Notes under the pieces: generated by a model
The model's input: the letters and a program-made list of their open reading frames with translations, nothing else
Database searches by the model: none
Told to the model about the DNA's origin: nothing
Part shown: positions 58,458-64,000 of the stretch, piece by piece
How the letters are laid out: each line of letters starts with the position of its first letter
Numbering within the stretch: position 1 is the first letter of the stretch
DNA from: Allodiplogaster sudhausi
Lineage: Eukaryota; Nematoda; Chromadorea; Rhabditida; Diplogasteridae
DNA length: 64,000 nt
Reading direction: 5' to 3'
Assembly (NCBI GenBank): GCA_945643635.1
Contig: CALZFC010000268.1
Location: 1,775,001-1,839,000 of the forward strand
Program-made: the position numbers and the translations under genes

Positions 58458-58475
58458 CTCACTCTCTCTCTCTCT
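57150..58475. repeat. CT-rich low-complexity region
   Basis: Interrupted CT tracts (57155-57200, 57490-57610, 57855-57890, 58130-58260, 58400-58475). The frame at 58120-58350 encodes a Ser/Pro/Leu-rich peptide that I read as a by-product of the repeat rather than a gene. Confidence 0.75.
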
Positions 58476-59195
58476 CTCGTTTTCTATCTCCCGATATACA
58501 TACATATCTTCCTTCACTATTTTTTTCTGCGCTTTGCTTTCGAGCACATTTCTGCAGTGATTGAAATGTACTTCTTTCTAAATCGATTGACTTTGCTGAC
58601 CGAATGTCAGGGACGAGAAGTGTGAGATAAAGAACGCTCAGATGACTTTTTTTTCCTTTCCTCTCTTTGCATCTTTCTCTCGCTGCCTCTCCATTTCTCA
58701 AGACACAACTCGGCAGTTCGAACTTAAAGGAGGTATCCGGGGAATAATTAACCTAAGTGCTTTTCTATATGAACATATTCTTCTTGGCATAAAACATGTC
58801 TACAGAAAGTTTGATCGAGTTTCTTCCATTACTTTCTGAGAAAGAGTAACGCGAAAACAGGCGGGTAGACAATTAGCTACGATAGGTCGGAGCCACCCTC
58901 CCATTTCACATGCTCTCTCGACCGAGCGACAGGCAACTTTATGAGCGCGCGCATTCGAACGCTACTGTAGAATTATTCGCCGGATACTTCCTTTAAGAGA
59001 GGATGTCAGTATCCGTCGATCAAGGCATGCCCTAGGAATTTTTTGTCGATTTTTTTTTCACCAAAATTGGTTCCCGTATACAACTCGAGACGGCGAACAA
59101 ATTTAGCTATATTTCAAACCTGAAAAAATTTTCCGCGCGAGACCAGGTCCAGTAGTCTTTTAAATTACATGTGTCATAACTCGCTTCAAACTGAG
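58476..59195. other. Intergenic, no gene seen
   Basis: Unique sequence. No convincing open frame or repeat. Confidence 0.5.
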
Positions 59196-59467
59196 TACTC
59201 AAACTGAGCGCCTCGAGAAGCACTTGGAGAAGCTCCAGGAGTTCGGGCTTCTCGCCGCCCAAAAGCAACAGAGTTCGATTCAGGTCTTTTTTATAACCTA
59301 TTTCGAGCACTTTGCTGCCTCAGATACAGTAGCTGAGCTCGCGACCAAAAGAATACCGTTCCGAATCTAAATCATTTCAGTCCACCGTTGAACTAAAGTC
59401 AACGATGGAGACTGTGATGGCCGAGAATTCGAAACTGCGCCAAAAGTGCGACGACAAGGAGAAGGAG
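59196..59467 (+). pseudogene. Two exons of a coiled-coil protein, fragment
   Basis: Two short exons with good splice signals: about 59196-59283 (LEKHLEKLQEFGLLAAQKQQ, ending in CAG|GTCTTT) and 59381-59467 (acceptor ATTTCAG, STVELKSTMETVMAENSKLR, ending in GAG|GTTAGC). Both end in phase 0 and are strongly helical and charged. I find no start, stop or further exon: upstream is unique DNA, and downstream comes the promoter of secreted copy 2. It is either a stranded gene fragment or two exons of a gene I cannot complete. Confidence 0.45.
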
Positions 59468-59604
59468 GTTAGCAATGGCCGTATTGAGATTTATTGTGAA
59501 ATTTCAACAATTTAATTAACATGTAGAAAGTGTTAGTTGAAAAAGTGCAAGATAAATCGTGTTTTGTGTATTACTTCTTACTCATTTTCCCACCTCGATT
59601 TGCT

Positions 59605-59751
59605 TATTATGTGAACAGCAATAGAAAACGTGACTTGGTGTACAAAGTAATGTAGCAATTATAATATCTGCATGTAATAACTGTTTCCTAGTTCGCATCC
59701 CTTGTTAGAATCCCGAATTAAAACAATTTTCCCTCCTTCAGCCCTATAAAA
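59605..59751 (+). promoter_or_regulatory. Promoter block of copy 2 with TATA box
   Basis: TTATTATGTGAACAGCAATAG and AAAACGTGACTTGG at about 59607-59640, then AATTATAATATCTGCATG, and CCTATAAAAGG (TATA box 59745-59751), in the same order as in copies 1 and 3. Confidence 0.65.
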
Positions 59752-59778
59752 GGTCCGATTGTGTCAATAAACGTGGGT

Positions 59779-62091
59779 TCTTCGCATCGGCCTTCACGGT
59801 CCTCTTGTCTTTCCTCGTGGCTGTCATGGATTTGTTTAAAACATTAATTAATAATAAATGAAGAAAATAACCTAAAATTGTCTAAGCAAAAATATTAGGT
59901 AGCTGTAATAAAAATAGAAAAATTAAACAACTTTCAGCTGGCCAGACGTCGGCGACGAGCCTCGACTACTATGAATACGGAATGTCCACGATTGGCTTCT
60001 TCAATCTGACAATTGATGACGAGTTCTACGAGGTACACATGAGGAGATTGAGATAATTCAGGACTAATTATCTTGCCAAAATTAAGTTAAAATTGCCTAA
60101 AATTCAATCATCAATTCGCGCCATTTTGCTTGATGGTGAGACAAGAGCTAGAGAGCATATGATTTAGAGAGACGACACTAAAACAGTCATGAAAATTCAA
60201 TTGGTCTACGGTAGTGACCCGTTTTACAATGATCACATGAGCAAATTCTTACATTCAAGTAAACGCGAAGAACGCATCAAAACCTAATCGTATTTTCTCT
60301 AGAATGTGGAATACATCTACAACCGTACGGTGGGAGATCCCAGCGAAGGATGCCAACACGGATTTGTTCTTGCAGTGCCTCCCAACCTGGAATATTTTCG
60401 TTTCGTAATTGTTATCGCTATCTCTCTATGAAAAAAAAATAGAGTCTGAATGTGTTCAGCATAGTTTTTAATTCAATCACTTTTCCTGATGAGCGATTGC
60501 ACTCAAAAAATTTTAGAAATGAGTAGACAAAAGTCTTGAAAGTTCAAAAACTCTAAAGCTCATTCAGTTCCTTTGAAGGCCACTGCTTTGTCGGCGCGAG
60601 ACACGAAGCAAATCCGAATGCGACGCTGTTGACCGCAGCTGAAGCAAGCGACCATGACTTCGTCGAGGAGGAGATCAAGAAACTTGACTTTTATTGGTTC
60701 GTAAATTTGGAACCAATCAAAAATTAAGTTTATTTTCGGTAAAGAAATTCAATGGCGAGCAGAGATTTTAAATGGCCCAAAAATTTTGGGCCATCCCGGT
60801 CCGAACCATTTCCGGGCCCTAGAATTTTGGGCCCGGCCCGGCCCGCAGGCCTGTTTGAGCCCGATTTTCAAAAAATTCTGGAGAAAAAAGTCCGACGAGT
60901 TACAAAATGTTTTGAAATTCAGAATTATTCATGCTCGTGCTACGAACATTCATTTTAATGCATAGAAGAAAGAGTTTTAGGGCGAAAATTAACAAATGAA
61001 AAAAAGTTTTGCACTTAACAATGCCACCAGTCGTCCTGACTGGACGACAATATGTGCTTATCGGGCCCAAATGGGCTCACGGGCCCGCCCAACTTTTTTG
61101 GGAACCGGCCCGGCCCGGCCCGGGGCCCTGAGAAGTTGGGCCGGCTGGCCCTACGGGACCGCCCGGGCCGGGCCGGGCCGTTACCATCTCTTTTGGCGAG
61201 TAATACCAGAAATGAAATACATATAGTATGTAGTTTTTAGAGCAAGTATAAGCAATATCAAAAGCCAAGAAATACGCACCGTATCTGAAACTAGAATGAA
61301 TAATGACTAAGACATTCTGAATTCGTTGTGGTAAAATAGTTTGAAAATGTAATTACATAGTTTCTTCTCTGTCTCAAAAACATGAAAAGAGTGGGTTTTT
61401 CGGTTCACAGTTTTTTTTCTTTAAACCGATTCTTTTTAGGATCTTGAATGGAAAGCGTGTCAACATTACTTCTGTTGATATTCTATACAGAGTGTTCGAC
61501 AAGACCAAAGTCCGTCAGCTGGCGTACAATGTCAAGCTCGTATTCGGCGAGCTCGAAGCATATCTTGCAACTACAATTGATTTTGTCTGCTGCATGCGTC
61601 TGCCCTCCAAGTCCTCCGCTGCTGCCTCCACTCCAACTCCTTCCTATCCGCAGTATCCACTCATCAACACCGGCCGCCATGACCTCACCATCCAGGGACG
61701 CGAGTACAAGAACGTTTCCTACATGTTTAATGTTGAAACGCTGATCTGCCCGGGTGGCCTCAAGCATGCTATAATCCCCTCAAAGGTAATTTTTTTATAT
61801 AAAAAAGAATGAGAAAAATATGAATGCACATATCAGTAAGAATGTCCTCAATGAGTGAAACATGGTGTAGCTCTCATTTCTCAGGAGTTCTTCGCCAGAT
61901 ATTGCTGGGTATCGGTAGGCTTCGTCGGCAGTCCGACTCTTGCGCCTGGCGAGGACCCGAACAGCGTGACTGTCAAGCGAAGCCACCTCCAGTGGATGCT
62001 TGATGTAGAAGGAGTTGGCGCGATTCCGGATGAGCGTTGGGGGAAGGATGAGCCGACTGAAGCTTGGAAGGACCTTCAAATGTCTTCGTGA
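59779..62091 (+). pseudogene. Secreted-protein family, copy 2, two-domain form, probably decayed
   Basis: The only copy with two tandem domains. Exon remnant 1 (about 59779-59826) lacks the ATG, and its donor GT is AT. Exons 59938-60032, 60303-60404, 60568-60696, 61440-61785 and 61885-62091 are open. Domain 1: FFNLTIDDEFYENVEYIYNR, CQHGFVLAVP, GHCFVGARHEANP, LDFYWILNGKRVNIT, DFVCCMRLP. Linker: Ser/Ala/Thr/Pro. Domain 2: HDLTIQGREYKNVSYMF, LICPGGLKHAIIP, YCWVSVGFVGSPT, LQWMLDVEGVG. Repeated order in both: LTI..(E/R)(F)Y(E/K)NV.Y, C-x-HG/PGG, CxV, a W-L stretch, and CCM.LP. Faults: the phase does not match between exons at 60404 and 60568, and an indel near 62083 removes the final CCMDLP, whose bases are still present out of frame at 62148. 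A hAT-type insertion lies in the intron at 60760. The function of the domain is unknown to me. Confidence 0.7.
60760..61192. mobile_element. 433 bp hAT-type MITE
   Basis: Flanked by ATGGCGAG (60752-60759) and TTGGCGAG (61193-61200), an 8 bp target duplication with one mismatch. The ends are imperfect inverted repeats starting CAGAGAT on the left and ending ATCTCTT on the right, followed inward by GGCCC-rich sequence. Both arms are strings of GGCCCGGCCCGG and palindromes such as GGCCCAAAAATTTTGGGCC. The centre (60880-61060) is AT-rich and non-coding. CAG-type tips with an 8 bp duplication are the hAT signature. The element lies in an intron of copy 2. Confidence 0.8.
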
Positions 62092-62417
62092 TGTATGATC
62101 GCGGCACCTTGCATAGTGTCAGCCATGATTCGTATCATCCTCCCTGCTGCATGGATCTGCCCCCGCCCACCACAACCACCACTGCTCATACTGCCGCACC
62201 CAGCTCCTCAGGCCGACAATAAGATTTGGCGTTTGGTTGATTGTGCTCATAGACATTATTGCTTTAGCCTTGATCACCGGATATCATTTGGATTCAAGAA
62301 GATCTTTCATTAAAATGTTTTTGATAAGCTATTATGGTGCTAAACATACCATATGAAGGAAATTTGATTCAAAAAATAATTTTGTTCCCTGCACACCCGT
62401 GTTCGAGTTGCACTTTC
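62092..62417. other. 3' remnant of copy 2 and spacer
   Basis: Contains the displaced end of copy 2 (TGCTGCATGGATCTGCCCC at 62149 and a short Pro/Thr tail ending in GGCCGACAATAAG) and then the spacer to copy 3, with a possible poly(A) region near 62300. Confidence 0.6.
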
Positions 62418-62630
62418 ATTGTCTATTGATTGTTATTATGTTTTCCATCACTTTTTCCTAACGCACTTTTCCTCATCGCAACTGAATATTATGTGGGCAG
62501 CAGTAGAAAACATGACTTGGCATACAAGAGAATGAAGGAATTATAATATCTACATACATATAATAACTGCACTTTTCCCTCGTTTGCATCCCAAATTACG
62601 CAAATTTTTCCATCCTCTGGCCCTATAAAA
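62418..62630 (+). promoter_or_regulatory. Intact promoter of copy 3 with TATA box
   Basis: The full, uninterrupted block: CATTGTCTATTGATTGTTA, GCAACTGAATATTATGTG, CAGTAGAAAACATGACTTGG, ATTATAATATCT, TTTGCATCCCAAATTACGCA, and the TATA box CCTATAAAAGACGG (62624-62630). The same order is found, split by the transposon, at 46808-46907 plus 51865-51970. Confidence 0.75.
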
Positions 62631-62814
62631 GACGGCCCAAGGTGTCCACAATCATTGTGCTTCTCTGTTTCTTCTCCGCCTCTTCCCTCATCGCTTCTGC
62701 TTATCGCCAACGCTTCTCGGATCTCCACCCGCTGGTGTCTTACTGCGATTTGCTGCTAATATTTATCACTTAATGTTCATGAAAAAATCTTACTTCTGTT
62801 TTCTTTCAGTAATC

Positions 62815-63825
62815 ATGCGAAAGAAAGCGGCCTTCGCGGCCCTGTTCTCTTTCATCATCGTTATTATGGGTTTGTTTAAAAATGAATTATTGACTGAAAA
62901 ATTAAACTGAAATAATGTTCAAGCATAAAATAGCTCTAGTGTAAGAAATTGACAAATAAACCGCTTTTCAGCTGGCCAGATTTCGGCGACGGAAATCGAC
63001 TTCTCTAATCTGACTGGCAACATCACTATCGACGGGGTACGCTATCAATAATTGAGGACTAATTACTTTCCAAAATTCATTTAAAGCAGCCGGCAATCCA
63101 CTCATGAATTCGTGCAATTTTGCCTTACGCAAGATCAAGAGAGCATATGAATGATTTAGAGAGACTTATAAATCTATGGAAGTGCCAATTTGAACAGCGA
63201 TTACATCATAATGAGCAAATTCTGACGTTCCCTCCAAATCCTCTGTTGTTGCCTCCCCTTCAACTCCTTCCTATCCACAGCATCCCCTCATCATCATCGG
63301 CCGCTATGACGTCACCATCCAGGGACGGGAGTACAAGAACGTTTCCTATTTTTTGTATGAAAAGATTCACGCGAACGTGAATGAAAAACAGATCTGCCCG
63401 GGCCGCCTCAAGCTTGCCATAATTCCTTCGAAGGTAGTTTTTTTTTTAGATAGAATGAGAAAAGTTTGAATGTACATATCGCTAACAATAAGCATGTTTT
63501 CAATTAATGGAAGAAAGTGTAGCTCTCATTTCTTCAGGACTTTGCTAAGGGTAAGATAGATGTTTGCTGGGTATCTATTGGCTTCGTCGGCAGTCCGACT
63601 CTTGCGTCCGGCCTGGACACGGCCAACGTGACAGTCAAGCGAAGCCGTTTCCAGTGGATGCTCGATGGAGAGGCAGTTGGCGTGGTTCCGGAAGAGCTTT
63701 GGAAGAAGGACGAGCCGTCTGAAACTTGGGAGGAGCTTCCATATCTCTTGGTGCAATATGCTTTCGGCACCGTGTATACTCGCACAGATCCTTGGGAGAA
63801 TGTCTGCTGCATGGATCTGCATTAG
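62815..63825 (+). CDS. Secreted single-domain protein, unknown family (copy 3, intact)
   Basis: Exons 62815-62869, 62972-63036, 63281-63433 and 63538-63825 join in phase 1, 0 and 0 to give 186 residues. The start follows an acceptor (TTCTTTCAG, 62809) by five bases. Residues 1-24 are a signal peptide (MRKKAAFAALFSFIIVIM, then AGQISA). The mature part has NLTGNITIDG, RYDVTIQGREYKNVSYFLY, QICPGRLKLAIIP, DVCWVSIGFVGSPTLASG, TVKRSRFQWMLDGEAVGVVP and NVCCMDLH, with four Cys in the order C, C, CC, several NxT/S sites and likely beta structure. I do not recognise the domain. Relative to copy 1 it has lost the Thr/Pro-rich tail: CTGCATTAG replaces CTGCCCCCG, and the remains follow the stop. A TATA box lies 185 bp upstream of the ATG. 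Bases 63826-64000 hold only the 3' region. Confidence 0.75.
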
Positions 63826-64000
63826 TAAACCACAACGACCACTGCTCCTTCTACCAGTCGCTCCTCAGGTCGACAATAAGATTTCGTGTTTTGCTACATT
63901 GAGCCCATAAATAATATAGCTTCAGGTTTGATTACCGGTTATCATCTTGATTCAATGAGATCCTTCATTCAGGCTGTTTAGAAGGACTCCTGAACGTCCG

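Overview
The window looks like nuclear DNA of a nematode. Host genes have many short exons with GT-AG introns ending in TTTCAG-type sites, and AG acceptors sit just before several start codons, as expected for trans-spliced genes. Two genes resemble nematode transthyretin-like secreted proteins. No species can be named from the sequence alone. All multi-exon models were built by hand from splice sites, reading phase and family knowledge; no search was run.

Layout. (1) 0-23 kb holds almost no recognisable genes. It is dominated by dozens of (GA)n and (CT)n microsatellites, plus a 2.2 kb inverted-repeat element (17438-19631). (2) 23.1-30.2 kb is a compact run of four + strand genes: an unknown Ser-rich protein, mitochondrial-type oligoribonuclease (REXO2), a Gly/Asn-rich coiled-coil protein, and an intronless 882-residue protein whose metal and zinc ligands match the RAG1/Transib transposase core. 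That last gene ends in a histone-mRNA-like 3' stem-loop. (3) 32.0-38.9 kb carries two - strand housekeeping genes: a mitochondrial carrier homolog (MTCH) and the ASC-1/TRIP4 coactivator (zinc finger plus ASCH domain). (4) 40.8-43.6 kb has a transthyretin-like secreted gene followed by four 423 bp tandem repeats. (5) 46911-51861 is a complete, apparently autonomous PIF/Harbinger transposon. It has 15 bp perfect terminal inverted repeats, a 3 bp TAG target duplication, a Myb/SANT-like protein on + and an intact DDE transposase on -. It sits inside the promoter of a secreted-protein gene. (6) 51.9-63.9 kb is a decaying tandem family of secreted proteins with a domain I do not recognise (three copies, one intact). 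It is interleaved with a second transthyretin-like gene and two non-autonomous DNA transposons (54596-55738 and 60760-61192).

Most worth following up: the RAG1/Transib-like gene with its histone-like 3' end and tandem dynein-light-chain-like motifs; the Cys-containing secreted domain family, in which former coding sequence seems to have become intron; and the intact Harbinger element with its insertion site readable from paralogous promoters.
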